NCBI GenBank assembly: GCA_029245345.1 | Contig: JAQWPM010000012.1 | Location: 620,001 to 684,000 of the forward strand | Length of the DNA: 64,000 bases | Direction of reading: 5' to 3' | Source: Longimicrobiales bacterium | Lineage (GTDB): Bacteria; Gemmatimonadota; Gemmatimonadetes; Longimicrobiales; Gaopeijiaceae | Shown: piece after piece, positions 24,950 through 37,939 of the stretch | Position numbering within the stretch: position 1 is the stretch's first letter | Layout of the letters: each line of letters starts with the position of its first letter | Program-made: the position numbers and the translations under genes | Notes under the pieces: generated by a model | Seen by the model: only the letters and a program-made list of their open reading frames with translations | The model's database searches: none | What the model was told of the DNA's origin: nothing

Positions 24950-26290
24950 TCAGACCCCCTGACGAATGAGTCGCTCGAGTGCGTCGAGCGCGAAGTCCGC
25001 CTGCGCGTCACTGAGCTCTGCGGGGGGTGACAGCTCGAGAACCTGGCCCCTGTCACCAGCAGGCAATACCAGAAGGCCCATCTCGAGCGCGGCTGAAGCC
25101 AATCGGACCGCATAGCCGTCCTCCTCGAACTCGATCCCGATGAGAAGGCCAAGGCCGCGGACGTCCACAACTCCGGCGGCCCCCTCGACGCGAGACCGAA
25201 GGGACTTGAGAAGCTGAGCCCCCAGCACACGGGAGCGCTCCACCACCGCCTCATTTTCGAGCGTCTCCAGGGCAGCCAGAGCGGCGGCACACGCGACGGG
25301 ATGACCCAGGAACGTGCTCGTATGAATCGCCTCACCATCGCTCGCTGGCCAGGCATCCATCACATCCGCACGAGCCAAGCACGCGGAGATCGGCATGCCG
25401 CCACCAAGGGCCTTCCCCACACAAACCACATCAGGCCGAAGGCCCACCCGCTCGGAAGCCAGAGCCGCGCCACACCGGCCGAGGCCCGTGAACACTTCGT
25501 CCGCGATAAGCACCGCGTGGGACTCGGCTACGATCCGCGACAGAGCAGACATAAACCCGTGCGGCGCCAAGCGGACTCCGGCCCTTCCCTGTACGGGCTC
25601 GATGATGACAGCACCCACCGCGTCCCCGTTCGTAGCGCCCTCTGACAACGCCTGCCGAACGACATCTAGTGCGCGCTCAGCCCCGGCCTCACCTTCGCGC
25701 ATGAAGTCCGGAAATGGGGCGAAGGCCACCCCCCCATACAGGCGCTCCTGGAACGGGGCCCGGAAATGCGTTCGCTCGGTCGTTGCAAGAGAACCGAGCG
25801 TAAGTCCGTGGTATCCACCCTCGAACGCGACGATACCCGGGCGGTTCGTGGCCAGGGCCGCAGTCTTCAAAGCGATCTCAACCGCCTCGGAGCCAGTCGA
25901 CGCCAACGTCGCCTTCGTGTCCGACCACGGAGCCAAGCCGCACAACCGCTCCAAGAGCTGCACCTTCTGAACCGGTGGGTGCACATCTCCCATGCCGTGC
26001 ATGAGACGAGCAGCCTGCCTCTGGACAGCCCCGACTACCGCCGGGTGCGCATGTCCGAGCAGAGCCACACCAAAGGCGCTTGTCAGGTCGAGATAGACAC
26101 TCCCGTCCGGGTCACGGACGTTCGACCCCAACGCCTCTTCCCAGAAGACCGGCCATCCGGCGTCTCCGAACGTGACGTTACGCGATTCAACTGCCCGGAG
26201 GCGTTCAAGCAAAGCGCGCGAAACGGGACCAGGAGGACGTGAGCGGACGTCGGGCAGGAGCGATCCAAAATGATCGGCCTGTACGGTCAC
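24950..26290 (-). CDS. Class III PLP aminotransferase
   Basis: This 446-residue enzyme transfers amino groups using pyridoxal phosphate. The cofactor-binding region is ASTGSEAVEIALKTA and GGYHGLTLGSLATT, the Asp is in LIADEVFTGLGR, and the PLP Lys is in VCVGKALGGGMPISACLA. It belongs with acetylornithine/ornithine and omega-aminotransferase types; the substrate is not clear. The start is GTG at 26290 behind GGAGGGTGA. It forms a run with the lipase and HAD genes downstream, with FabI 53 bases upstream on the same strand. Confidence 0.88.
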   Translation of the reverse strand: MTVQADHFGSLLPDVRSRPPGPVSRALLERLRAVESRNVTFGDAGWPVFWEEALGSNVRDPDGSVYLDLTSAFGVALLGHAHPAVVGAVQRQAARLMHGMGDVHPPVQKVQLLERLCGLAPWSDTKATLASTGSEAVEIALKTAALATNRPGIVAFEGGYHGLTLGSLATTERTHFRAPFQERLYGGVAFAPFPDFMREGEAGAERALDVVRQALSEGATNGDAVGAVIIEPVQGRAGVRLAPHGFMSALSRIVAESHAVLIADEVFTGLGRCGAALASERVGLRPDVVCVGKALGGGMPISACLARADVMDAWPASDGEAIHTSTFLGHPVACAAALAALETLENEAVVERSRVLGAQLLKSLRSRVEGAAGVVDVRGLGLLIGIEFEEDGYAVRLASAALEMGLLVLPAGDRGQVLELSPPAELSDAQADFALDALERLIRQGV

Positions 26291-26343
26291 TCACCCTCCG
26301 TTGATTGGGTCCTAGGCGGCTGCGATCTCAGCAACCCCTGGGT

Positions 26344-27243
26344 TCACTCTGGAGATAGTCGATCGAAAGCCTGCATCCCCATCGCGTGGTACCCACAGTC
26401 TACATGAAGCGTCTCACCAGAGATCCCGGCACCCAAGGGAGAGCACAAGAACGCTGCCGCGTTACCGACGTCGGCAGCCGTGTTGGCCGCAAAAAGTGGG
26501 GAGTTCTCCTCATAGTACTTAACCATCGCGTCGATGGTGCCGATGGCTTTTGCCGCACGGCTCGCCAGAGGACCTGCACTGATCGTGTTGACCCGAATCC
26601 CGTACTTACGGCCGGCTTCATAGGCGAGAGTGCGCGTGTCGCCCTCGAGCGCGGACTTCGCGGAACTCATGCCACCACCGTACCCCGGGACAGCTTTCTC
26701 ACCCGCGAGGTAGGAGAGCGACACGAGCGCGCCTCCCTTGTTCATGAGAGGGCCAAAGCGCTGGATCATACTCACCATCGAATAGGCGCTCGCGCTCACA
26801 GCTGCGAGATACCCGGCTCGGCTCGTCTCGATAAGTGGATTCCGAACTTCAGGTCCGTTCGCGAGCGAGTGCACGACGATGTCGAGGCAACCTTCGCCGA
26901 AGTCCGCCTTGAGCGAATCTGCTACCCCCTGGATGCTGTAGTTCTTGAGCTCCCGATACCGCTTGTCCGAGCTCACTTCCTCGGGCACATCGTCCTGCGT
27001 GTCAAAGACCGCATCGAGTGGGTAGATCTTCTCGAGGACGATCTCGCCACCGCCGGGCAGAGACATGTCGAGTTTTCCCCGCTCGAGACTCTTGGTGAAA
27101 ATTTTTAAGGTCGGGGGCCACGTACCCACGCAGACGTTCGCACCCGCGGCTGACAGCGCGCGGACGATCGCCCATCCGTATCCCTTGTCGTCGGCGACTC
27201 CGGCTACGAGCGCGCGCTTTCCGGTAAGATCGATCGGCAGCAT
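26344..27243 (-). CDS. fabI: Enoyl-[ACP] reductase (NADH), plant-like FabI
   Basis: This 299-residue enzyme carries out the last reduction of type II fatty acid elongation. The Rossmann start is [19 protein letters not shown] and the catalytic Tyr-x6-Lys pair is in [15 protein letters not shown] with [13 protein letters not shown] ahead of it. The insertion after the NAD motif ([15 protein letters not shown]) and total length near 300 are typical of plant and cyanobacterial FabI rather than the 262-residue E. coli form. A GAGGAG ribosome site lies eight bases before the ATG. Confidence 0.93.
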   Translation of the reverse strand: MLPIDLTGKRALVAGVADDKGYGWAIVRALSAAGANVCVGTWPPTLKIFTKSLERGKLDMSLPGGGEIVLEKIYPLDAVFDTQDDVPEEVSSDKRYRELKNYSIQGVADSLKADFGEGCLDIVVHSLANGPEVRNPLIETSRAGYLAAVSASAYSMVSMIQRFGPLMNKGGALVSLSYLAGEKAVPGYGGGMSSAKSALEGDTRTLAYEAGRKYGIRVNTISAGPLASRAAKAIGTIDAMVKYYEENSPLFAANTAADVGNAAAFLCSPLGAGISGETLHVDCGYHAMGMQAFDRLSPE

Positions 27244-27323
27244 GCTGCGGTACTCCTCACGAGTGTGCTTGTGGCGTCCCTGCTTCTGCGGGACTCAAAA
27301 GTACCGGGCGAGGCGCGGGTCGC

Positions 27324-28484
27324 CTACCCCGCAGGCTCGACCGAGTCAGCCGAAGCCGTCGCACGCATCCGACCCGAAAGCCAAAAGAGCAACCCGGCAG
27401 TCGCGAAGAGAGCGAGCGCCGCCCCCAGAGCGCCACCGCGCTCGACACCCCAATACCACAGAGCCGCAATGAAGGCGAGCGCCGAAACTGCCATCAATGT
27501 TCTCAGGTCGTGACGATCCGCGTGCAGGAAGCCAGCGACACCAGCACTCCCCACGAGGAGAAGTCCGACTTCTGGGGGACCGTCTATTGCCTGGGTCGCG
27601 GTGCCAAACCCCAGTGGGATCCAGAACAGCATGAGAACAGCGAGGATCCTCTCTAGCCCTGCGTCTCGCACATGCGCGGGACCCTTGTGGAGCCCCCAGA
27701 GCGCCAGTGTAGCCACCACACCCAGCCACAGATCGAGCGGATAGAGCACCTCGTCACCCAGATCAAGCGGACCGGAAGCGGTCGCGATCACCAATACGAA
27801 ACCCGCGAGTAATCCCGTAATGAACGAGTAGAGTGCCCACGGACGCTTCTCACCGGTCGGGTCAGTCGCAAGCACCCTCAGGAGACCGAGGACGGCGACA
27901 AGGAAGACCACATCAGTGGCCCACACGACACCATCACTGTCCAACGGAGTCGCACGCATCAAAAAGAAAGCGATCGACACCAGACCGAAAGCGAACCCCA
28001 CTGCCGGTGTCACGACGTTGGTGCGCATACCTCGAATACCCACAACAATCGGCATCGCCAGACTCATCACCGCGAACGCGATCGCGCCAAACGTCTCATC
28101 CGGCCAAGCCTCGCCAGAATAGATCATGGCGGCCAGGACAACTCCGAGCCCACCTGCCTGAAGCAGAAAGGAGGCCGGAATCCACCGACGGAGCAGCTCG
28201 AGCCGCGCTCCAATCGCGACCACGCTGATACCGATCACAGCGAGCACCCCGGAGCGCACTGCCTCGCTCATCTGAGGCCAGCTCCACTCCAAAAAGACTC
28301 CGGCGGCGATCACCAGAACAACACCGCCGGTGGTGGCCACAACGTACTGGGACATGCGTCGCGAAAACTTGCCGGCCTCGCGGGTCGTCTCGGCGCGAAG
28401 CCGCGCCCCGGCCTCCGCATCGACAAGGCCATCCTGTTCCCATCGATCGATGGCCGCCAAGACGGCTCTGGGTTCTGCGCTCAT
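27324..28484 (-). CDS. DUF2157-type membrane protein
   Basis: This 386-residue protein begins with a soluble helical segment (IDRWEQDGLVDAEAGARLRAE) that is typical of DUF2157, followed by about ten membrane helices. Examples are YVVATTGGVVLVIAAGVFLEW, FGAIAFAVMSLAMPIVVGI and AALALFATAGLLFWLSGRM. The family is of unknown function; nothing here reveals substrates. It follows the calcium/sodium antiporter gene by 34 bases on the same strand and is likely the last gene of the ligA operon. Confidence 0.82.
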   Translation of the reverse strand: MSAEPRAVLAAIDRWEQDGLVDAEAGARLRAETTREAGKFSRRMSQYVVATTGGVVLVIAAGVFLEWSWPQMSEAVRSGVLAVIGISVVAIGARLELLRRWIPASFLLQAGGLGVVLAAMIYSGEAWPDETFGAIAFAVMSLAMPIVVGIRGMRTNVVTPAVGFAFGLVSIAFFLMRATPLDSDGVVWATDVVFLVAVLGLLRVLATDPTGEKRPWALYSFITGLLAGFVLVIATASGPLDLGDEVLYPLDLWLGVVATLALWGLHKGPAHVRDAGLERILAVLMLFWIPLGFGTATQAIDGPPEVGLLLVGSAGVAGFLHADRHDLRTLMAVSALAFIAALWYWGVERGGALGAALALFATAGLLFWLSGRMRATASADSVEPAG

Positions 28485-28518
28485 TGGATCAGCCCTCTGG
28501 ATTGGAGTGATACGGACG

Positions 28519-29484
28519 CTAGAGCAGGATGACTACGACGGCGCAGTAGGCGCTCAGCAGGATCGCTCCCTCCCAACGGCGGATCTTCCAGCCACTGCGC
28601 AGCACAGGGAAGAGCAGCAATGACATGAGAACAACCGCCGGCAATTCCCGGTAAAGCACACTCTCAGGAATCGTGAGGGGCTCGAGGAACGAAGCTGTTC
28701 CAAGAATCGCGGCGACATTGAAAATGTTGGATCCGATGACGTTCCCCACGGCGATATCCGCCTCTTGCCTCATCGCAGCGATCATCGAAGTCGCCAACTC
28801 CGGTAGCGAAGTCCCGACGGCCACCACGGTGAGTCCGATCACGATTTCCGAAATGCCGAGAGCGCCAGCCACTTCTACTGCCCCTTCGACGATGGCGTAA
28901 CCACCCAAGACGAGGCAGCCCGAGCCGACCACTACCCAACCCACGTCACCTAAGGATACGCGTTGTGTGGCCTGATCCGAGTGCTTCATGAAGTCCTCGT
29001 CCTCACCCAGACTCTCCGGGGCTTCATCCTCTGAGGACTGGAAGACGAAGAGCAGATACGCCACGAGCGCCATAAGGAGCAGGACACCGTCACCTCGGCT
29101 CAACTCAAGGTCATCCCAAATGAGCGGATACAGGGCGAGCGTGATGATCAACATGAGCGGCAGCTCGCGCCAAACTACCCGTGCGTGAACCTCGAGGGGC
29201 CGGACAAGCGCCGTGAGACCGAGAATCAGGCCGATGTTGGCGAGGTTGGAGCCCATCACGTTCCCGATGGCCAGGTTCGGATTCCCGCTTATTGCTGCGA
29301 CGGTGCACACGACCAACTCAGGCGCTGACGTTCCGAACGAGACGATCGTGAGCCCAACGACGATCGGACTCACGCCGAGCGATGCGGCGAGCCGAGCGGA
29401 GCCCCTCACGAGCCATTCAGCACCGTAGTAGAGGACCCCGATGCCGCAGATCAGCAGAACTACATCACCGGTCAGCTCGGGCAA
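28519..29484 (-). CDS. Calcium/sodium antiporter family protein (YrbG-like)
   Basis: This 321-residue inner-membrane exchanger has the two inverted CaCA repeats. The first is GLTIVSFGTSAPELVV with GNVMGSNLANIGLILG, and the second is GLTVVAVGTSLPELATS with GNVIGSNIFNVAAILG. Both carry the Glu and Asn ion ligands. About ten membrane helices flank a charged cytoplasmic loop (SSEDEAPESLGEDEDFMK). Start is TTG with GAGGGA seven bases before it. It sits 13 bases after polX, possibly co-transcribed. Confidence 0.9.
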   Translation of the reverse strand: MPELTGDVVLLICGIGVLYYGAEWLVRGSARLAASLGVSPIVVGLTIVSFGTSAPELVVCTVAAISGNPNLAIGNVMGSNLANIGLILGLTALVRPLEVHARVVWRELPLMLIITLALYPLIWDDLELSRGDGVLLLMALVAYLLFVFQSSEDEAPESLGEDEDFMKHSDQATQRVSLGDVGWVVVGSGCLVLGGYAIVEGAVEVAGALGISEIVIGLTVVAVGTSLPELATSMIAAMRQEADIAVGNVIGSNIFNVAAILGTASFLEPLTIPESVLYRELPAVVLMSLLLFPVLRSGWKIRRWEGAILLSAYCAVVVILL

Positions 29485-29497
29485 ACGCTTTCCCTCA

Positions 29498-31258
29498 TCA
29501 TGCTCTCCGACCCAGCCACGTCTTCATGTCCTCGACCGACCGCGTATTCAACACATCCGCCGCTTCGAGCCAGCCCCGCCGCGCTTGATCTACTCCGTAG
29601 CGCATATCAGCAAGCCCCCGCGGGGAATGCGCATCTGTGCTGATAACGACGGGTACTCCCAGTTCCTGGGCGCGGTGAACATGCACGTCGTTGAGGTCCA
29701 GTCGGTTCGGGTTCGCGTTCAACTCCACTGCCACGGAGGCCGCCGCCGCAACTTCGAGAACTGCTTCAACATCCATCTCGAACGGTTCGCGGCGGTTGAT
29801 TCGGCGCCCAGTGGGGTGGGCCAATATATCGACAGATGGATGTCGAATGGCACGTATCACACGCTCCGTCATCGTTTTGCGGTCTTGGTCCATCAATGAA
29901 TGCACGGACACGACGACCACATCAAGTTCTTCGAGAACGTCGTCGGGGAGATCGAGGGAGCCGTCTTTGAGAATGTCGACCTCGACGCTTCGAAGGATGA
30001 GGATCTCAGGGACACCCTCCTGAACTTCCGCGATCTCTTCCCACTGCGCGCGCGCTCGCTCGGGCGTAAGCCCGCCAACCATGGCCATAGCCTGGCTATG
30101 GTCGGTGAGCGCGAAGTACTCGTAGCCGCGCGCCAAACATGCACGCGCCATCTCCTCAATGGAAGCCTCCCCGTCACTCCAAGTGGAGTGCATCTGAAGG
30201 TCCCCCTTCATGTCCTCTAGGGAGACGAGAGCGGGCAGTTCCCCTGACGTGGCCGACTCCACTTCACCCCGATTCTCACGCAATACGGGAGGTACCCACC
30301 TCATCCCGAGCGCCTCGTACACGCCTTCCTCCGTGTCCCCAGCCAACCGCTCGCCATCTTCTTTCTCCAGCGTCTCTGGGTCCGCGTCCTCGGGCACTCG
30401 AAACACACCCCATTCATTCACGCGCAGTCCTTGGCGCACCGCTCGGGTCCGCACCGAGACGTTGTGCTCCTTCGAACCGCTGAAGTACTGCAGGGCCGCC
30501 CCGAAGGAGCGCGGCGGGATGACCCGAAGGTCGACCTGCAGGCCGGAATGAAGCACAACACTGCCCTTGGTACTCCCTGCTCCGTCGATCCGCTCCGCGC
30601 CAGAGTAGCCCACGAAGTGGTCGACAATGGGAGTGCCGTCTCCGTCGAACTCAGCAAGGATGTCAACGTCGCCAATCGTCTCTTTGCGCCGGCGCAGACT
30701 CCCCGCGACCGCCACACGGCCCACGCCAGTGGCAGCGCGGACATGATCGAGAACCGGCGCGATCAGCTTCTCGACCTGGTGGATCTGGAAGCGCCCTGTG
30801 TGCTTCCGATGGTCGTCGATGGCCCGAATGATCTTGTCGGCACTCTTCGCGCCGAAGCCTTCTAACTTCTGCACGCGCCCCGACTGCAGCTCACGCTCCA
30901 AGTCGTCTACGGTGCAAATCTCAAGCTCGTCGAACAGCTTGCGCGCCTTCTTAGGCCCGACCCCGTCCAAGCGCATCAGCTCGACTAATGTCCGTGGGAA
31001 CTCCGCAGAAACCTCTTCCATGCGGCTGATCTTTCCTGTGTCGAGCAGCTCGCCGATGTACTTGGCGACGCTCTTCCCCACTCCCGGCAACTCGGTGAGG
31101 TCTTCGCCCGCCTCGAGCATCGAATAGAGCGGACGACTCAGCGAGTTGATCGTGTTGACCGCGTTGCGGTATGCTCGAATGCGGAACATAGACGCACCCT
31201 GGATCTCGAGCAGATCCGCCAGCTCCGTGAGCGTGCGCGAGACATCGAGGTTCTCCAT
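29498..31258 (-). CDS. polX: DNA polymerase/3'-5' exonuclease PolX
   Basis: This protein of about 586 residues joins a pol-beta-type polymerase to a PHP exonuclease and acts in base-excision and gap-filling repair. Helix-hairpin-helix motifs are at LPGVGKSVAKYIGE, LDGVGPKKARKLFDE and LEGFGAKSADKII. The polymerase core has AGSLRRRKETIGDVDIL with the two catalytic Asp residues. The PHP domain (from about 345) has GDLQMHSTWSDGEAS, LTDHSQ and STDAHSP metal ligands. ATG 31258 is preferred to a TTG one codon before it. It follows ligA by ten bases. Confidence 0.95.
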   Translation of the reverse strand: MENLDVSRTLTELADLLEIQGASMFRIRAYRNAVNTINSLSRPLYSMLEAGEDLTELPGVGKSVAKYIGELLDTGKISRMEEVSAEFPRTLVELMRLDGVGPKKARKLFDELEICTVDDLERELQSGRVQKLEGFGAKSADKIIRAIDDHRKHTGRFQIHQVEKLIAPVLDHVRAATGVGRVAVAGSLRRRKETIGDVDILAEFDGDGTPIVDHFVGYSGAERIDGAGSTKGSVVLHSGLQVDLRVIPPRSFGAALQYFSGSKEHNVSVRTRAVRQGLRVNEWGVFRVPEDADPETLEKEDGERLAGDTEEGVYEALGMRWVPPVLRENRGEVESATSGELPALVSLEDMKGDLQMHSTWSDGEASIEEMARACLARGYEYFALTDHSQAMAMVGGLTPERARAQWEEIAEVQEGVPEILILRSVEVDILKDGSLDLPDDVLEELDVVVVSVHSLMDQDRKTMTERVIRAIRHPSVDILAHPTGRRINRREPFEMDVEAVLEVAAAASVAVELNANPNRLDLNDVHVHRAQELGVPVVISTDAHSPRGLADMRYGVDQARRGWLEAADVLNTRSVEDMKTWLGRRA

Positions 31259-31268
31259 CAAGCGACCG

Positions 31269-34358
<3,090 letters not shown>

Positions 34359-34454
34359 CTCCAGGCCGAGGTGTGGCGCGTCCTGCCAACCGGGCCAATA
34401 CTTACCGCCCCCGAGCCACCTGGGTCGGGTGAGAAACACGATTTCGGAGGCTTT

Positions 34455-36095
34455 ATGAAGAGGCACCACTCGCTGCTTGGCTTTGTGATGGCAGCAGCTA
34501 CCGTCTTCGCCCTGGCCGCTCCTATCGCTGCTCAAGGCGGCGGAATGGAAGTGACCACCCTCAGGGGAGCGGACGAAGGCGACGGACCGCACGAGCGACT
34601 CATCCTGCGTGGCGTGACCTATATCGACGGTGCGGGCAGCCCGCCGTTGGGCCCGGTCGACATTGTTGTGGAGGGCGACAGGATCGCCGAGATCCGCAGC
34701 GTCGGCTTCCCCGGCGTGCCGATCGACGAACGACGCCGTCCGGGCGACCCCACGCGTGAAATCGACCTGACCGGCCACTACGTGCTGCCCGGCTTCGTCG
34801 ACATGCATGCCCACACCGGTGGTGGGGGCAAGGCGCCGCAGGCCGAGTACACGTACAAGCTGTGGATGGGCAACGGCATCACGACGTCACGCGGCGTCGG
34901 CCACGGTCCCATGATGTGGGCGCTCGAAGAGAAGGCGAAGTCCGAACGCAACGAGATCGTCGCTCCGCGGATGTACACCTACGCCCGCCCGGGTGAAGGG
35001 TGGGATCAAGGGGCGGTGAACACACCAGAAAAGGCCCGTGAATGGGTCCGCTACGCTGCCGCAGTCGACGTAGATGGTGCCAAGATCGATGGCCTAAAGC
35101 TGTCCTCGCTTCCGCCCGCGATCATGGAAGCTCTCATTGATGAGGCCCATAAGCACGGCCTCGGTACTGTCGCCCACTTGGCGCAGACCGGTGTGGCACG
35201 TATGAATGCGCTCGATGCAGCCGAACTGGGTCTCGACATGATGACCCACTACTACGGTCTCTTCGAGGCGCTCTTCGACGACCAGACCATTCAGGACTTT
35301 CCAAACGACTACAACTACAACAACGAACAGCATCGTTTCGGGCAGGTCGGCCGCCTTTGGTATCAGTCCGCAGAACGTGGCTCCGATACCTGGAACGAGC
35401 TTATCGATCGGTTCCTGGAGCTCGACTTCGGCATCGACCCCACCATGACGATCTACGAAGCGAGCCGTGACGTGATGCGCGCCCGTGAGGCCGATTGGCA
35501 TGAGGAGTACACACTCCCCACGCAGTGGGACTACTACCAGGCCAGCCGGCAGGCGCATGGGTCCTACTGGTTCTACTGGACCAGCGAAGACGAGTACCAC
35601 TGGGGCAAGTTCTACGAAAAATGGATGCAGTTCCTGAACGACTACAAGAACGCTGGTGGCATCGTCACCACGGGTTCGGATTCAGGCTTCATCTACAAGC
35701 TCTACGGCTTCGACTACATTCGTGAGCTTGAGCTTCTCCGCGAGGCCGGATTCAACCCGCTCGAGGTGATCCGGGCCGCCACATACCACGGCGCCGTGCA
35801 GCTACACAAGCCGAGTGGCCAGGAGAACAATCTGCAGTTCGGCGTACTCGAAGTGGGCGCGAAGGCCGACATGGTCGTCGTCGAAGAAAACCCACTGGCC
35901 AACCTCAAGGTGCTCTACGGCAACGGTGCCTGGCGCCTGAACGACGAGACCGGCGAGAACGAGCGTGTCGGCGGCATCAAGTACACGATCAAAGACGGTA
36001 TCGTGTACGACGCGCAGCAGCTGCTCGCGGACGTCCGTGAGATGGTTCGCGAGCAGAAGGAAGCGCGCGTGATCAGCGAGCAGGGTTCGCACTAG
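34455..36095 (+). CDS. Secreted amidohydrolase (imidazolonepropionase-like)
   Basis: This protein of about 546 residues has a signal peptide (LLGFVMAAATVFALAAPIAAQ) and the composite-domain amidohydrolase fold. The metal-binding HxH is in GFVDMHAHTGGG, the further metal His in LGTVAHLAQTG and HYYGLFEA, and the Asp in TGSDSGF. The C-terminal composite strand is ADMVVVEENPLANL. A GGAGG ribosome site lies four bases before ATG 34455, which fixes the start against the longer frame from 34371. It is followed by a strong terminator, so it is probably monocistronic. Confidence 0.88.
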   Translation: MKRHHSLLGFVMAAATVFALAAPIAAQGGGMEVTTLRGADEGDGPHERLILRGVTYIDGAGSPPLGPVDIVVEGDRIAEIRSVGFPGVPIDERRRPGDPTREIDLTGHYVLPGFVDMHAHTGGGGKAPQAEYTYKLWMGNGITTSRGVGHGPMMWALEEKAKSERNEIVAPRMYTYARPGEGWDQGAVNTPEKAREWVRYAAAVDVDGAKIDGLKLSSLPPAIMEALIDEAHKHGLGTVAHLAQTGVARMNALDAAELGLDMMTHYYGLFEALFDDQTIQDFPNDYNYNNEQHRFGQVGRLWYQSAERGSDTWNELIDRFLELDFGIDPTMTIYEASRDVMRAREADWHEEYTLPTQWDYYQASRQAHGSYWFYWTSEDEYHWGKFYEKWMQFLNDYKNAGGIVTTGSDSGFIYKLYGFDYIRELELLREAGFNPLEVIRAATYHGAVQLHKPSGQENNLQFGVLEVGAKADMVVVEENPLANLKVLYGNGAWRLNDETGENERVGGIKYTIKDGIVYDAQQLLADVREMVREQKEARVISEQGSH

Positions 36096-36117
36096 TTCAC
36101 AGCTAGCTCTAAGAACG

Positions 36118-36156
36118 GAGGCGCCGTCCGGCATTGTCTGGGCGGCGCCTCTTTTT
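36118..36156 (+). terminator. Rho-independent terminator after the amidohydrolase
   Basis: GAGGCGCCG pairs with CGGCGCCTC (36143-36151) across a 16-base loop and is followed by TTTTT at 36152-36156. It lies 23 bases after the amidohydrolase stop and reads in the plus direction. Confidence 0.9.
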
Positions 36157-36212
36157 CTAGTTGCACCACGAGCCCGAGCCGAGCACGCCCCTGAGCCCAA
36201 GGTCGCAGTCGA

Positions 36213-36476
36213 TCACCGACTCATGGCTGGGAACTCGGACAGGTCATCCAAGACGCGTAGCCGCGCGAGGAGCTCCCCACCATCTAAGCCCTGCATGACG
36301 ATGTCCAAGACCGCGAGTTGAGGGGCGAATGCCTTCGCGATTTCGACCGCCCTTAAGGGGTCGTTCACCTCAACTACCTCGTACCGGCCCGTGTTCTCGA
36401 GGAAGCGGGCGATGACTCTCGTGACTGCGGGTTCGTCGTCTACGACTAGAATTCTTTTCTTGTCCCGTAGTGATCT
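36213..36476 (-). pseudogene. Truncated response-regulator receiver domain
   Basis: The minus strand encodes KKRILVVDDEPAVTRVIARF, later LDIVMQGLDGGELLARL, then stops at 36213 after LSEFPAMSR. This is the first two thirds of a CheY-like receiver with the acidic pair (DDE) and phosphoacceptor Asp (LDIVMQ) intact, but without the beta-4/beta-5 Thr and Lys residues. No ATG, GTG or TTG lies between the upstream stop (36477-36479) and the domain. I read it as a decayed gene. It fills most of the gap between the amidohydrolase terminator and the class V aminotransferase. Confidence 0.75.
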
Positions 36477-36539
36477 TTAGTCACAGACTCACGCTCGGCA
36501 ATCGTTTCCACTCAACATCCCATACACGAGGACGCCCTC

Positions 36540-37724
36540 TTGAACATCACCGATCTCAGGGCTGACACACCCGGCTGCGCAACACGGGTCCATCTGAACA
36601 ACGCCGGAGCGTCCCTGATGCCACGGCCCGTGATCGCCGCAATTCAGGAACACCTCGATCTTGAGACGACGATCGGTGGGTATGAGGCTGAGGCCGAAGC
36701 CGCCCCCAAGATCGCGAAGGCCTACGAGCAGGTGGCGACGCTCCTGAGTACTGAGCCGGGAAACATCGCCTTTACCGAGCATGCCACAGCTTCCTTCGTG
36801 TCCGCACTCTCGGCCATTCCATTCGAGCGGGGGGACGTGGTCGTCACGACCCGTCACGACTACGTCTCGAATCAGATCCAGTACCTCGCTCTGTCCGAAC
36901 GCTTCGGGGTCGAGGTCGTCCGTGCGCCTGACGCTCCCGAGAGTGGCGTGGATCTCGTGGCCATGGAGCAGATCATCCACAAGCGACGGCCCCGCTTGGT
37001 GGCTGTGACCCATATCCCAACCAGCTCCGGCCTCGTTCAAGACGTGCATGCGGTGGGGCAGATGTGCCGCGCGCGTAACATCATCTACATGGTCGACGGG
37101 TGCCAATCCGTAGGGCAAATGCCGGTGGACGTGGAGTCGATCGGGTGTGACTTCTTCTCCGCGACAGCCCGGAAGTACTTGCGCGGGCCCCGGGGCGCCG
37201 GATTTCTCTACGTCTCCAATCGGGCCCTCGACGCGGGACTCGAGCCCCTCTTTCCGGATCTACGAGGAGCCGACTGGATCGATGCAGATCTCTACCAACC
37301 GGCCCCCGACGCAAAACGCTTCGAGACGTGGGAGTTCTTCTGGGGTTTGGTCCTCGCTACCGGGGCTGCTGCGCAGTACGCCACCGACCTGGGCCTAGGC
37401 AACATCCAGGAGCGTTCGTGGGCACTCGCCGCGAAACTCAGGGGCTTGCTGACCGCCATGGACGGAGTCGAGGTGCTCGACCACGGCGCTGTCTTGAGTG
37501 CGACCGTCACTTTGTCAGTCGATGGCTGGTCGCCCCCAGACCTCGTTCGGGAACTCCGCAAACGAGGGATCAACACGACGGGTCAATCCCGGATCGACGC
37601 CGTCATCGACTACGACCACAAGAGCGTAGACGGCTCACTCCGTGCCTCGCCGCACTACTTCAACACTGAAGATGAGCTCGATGTTTTCGTGGGAGCGTTG
37701 CACGAAATCACCGGCAAAGGCTGA
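36540..37724 (+). CDS. Class V PLP-dependent aminotransferase/desulfurase family
   Basis: This 394-residue protein is a fold-type I PLP enzyme of the NifS/Csd/isopenicillin-epimerase-like class. The PLP-binding His/Asp segments are TRHDYVSNQIQ and YMVDGCQSVGQMPVD. The Lys is in FFSATARKYLRGPRGAGFLYV (within ARKYL). Opening LNNAGASLMP is characteristic of the class. The catalytic Cys loop needed for cysteine desulfurases is not obvious, so aminotransferase or lyase is more likely. The start is TTG at 36540, with GAGGA about eight bases before it. Confidence 0.8.
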   Translation: MNITDLRADTPGCATRVHLNNAGASLMPRPVIAAIQEHLDLETTIGGYEAEAEAAPKIAKAYEQVATLLSTEPGNIAFTEHATASFVSALSAIPFERGDVVVTTRHDYVSNQIQYLALSERFGVEVVRAPDAPESGVDLVAMEQIIHKRRPRLVAVTHIPTSSGLVQDVHAVGQMCRARNIIYMVDGCQSVGQMPVDVESIGCDFFSATARKYLRGPRGAGFLYVSNRALDAGLEPLFPDLRGADWIDADLYQPAPDAKRFETWEFFWGLVLATGAAAQYATDLGLGNIQERSWALAAKLRGLLTAMDGVEVLDHGAVLSATVTLSVDGWSPPDLVRELRKRGINTTGQSRIDAVIDYDHKSVDGSLRASPHYFNTEDELDVFVGALHEITGKG

Positions 37725-37939
37725 CCCCGCCCAAGCCATCGCGCATACACCTTGATACCATGTATGAAGAAATTGGCGCGGGCTCGCGTACCTCTAATCA
37801 CGTGAAAGGGAGTAACATTGCAGCCTGAGGTGGAGCGACGGTTGAAGAGACAGCATTCTCCTTGGGGTATTCGACCGCTGCAGCGCTGGCTCGTGCGATG
37901 AAGATGGACACGGGCCGAACCCCTGGTGAGGTTGCGACC

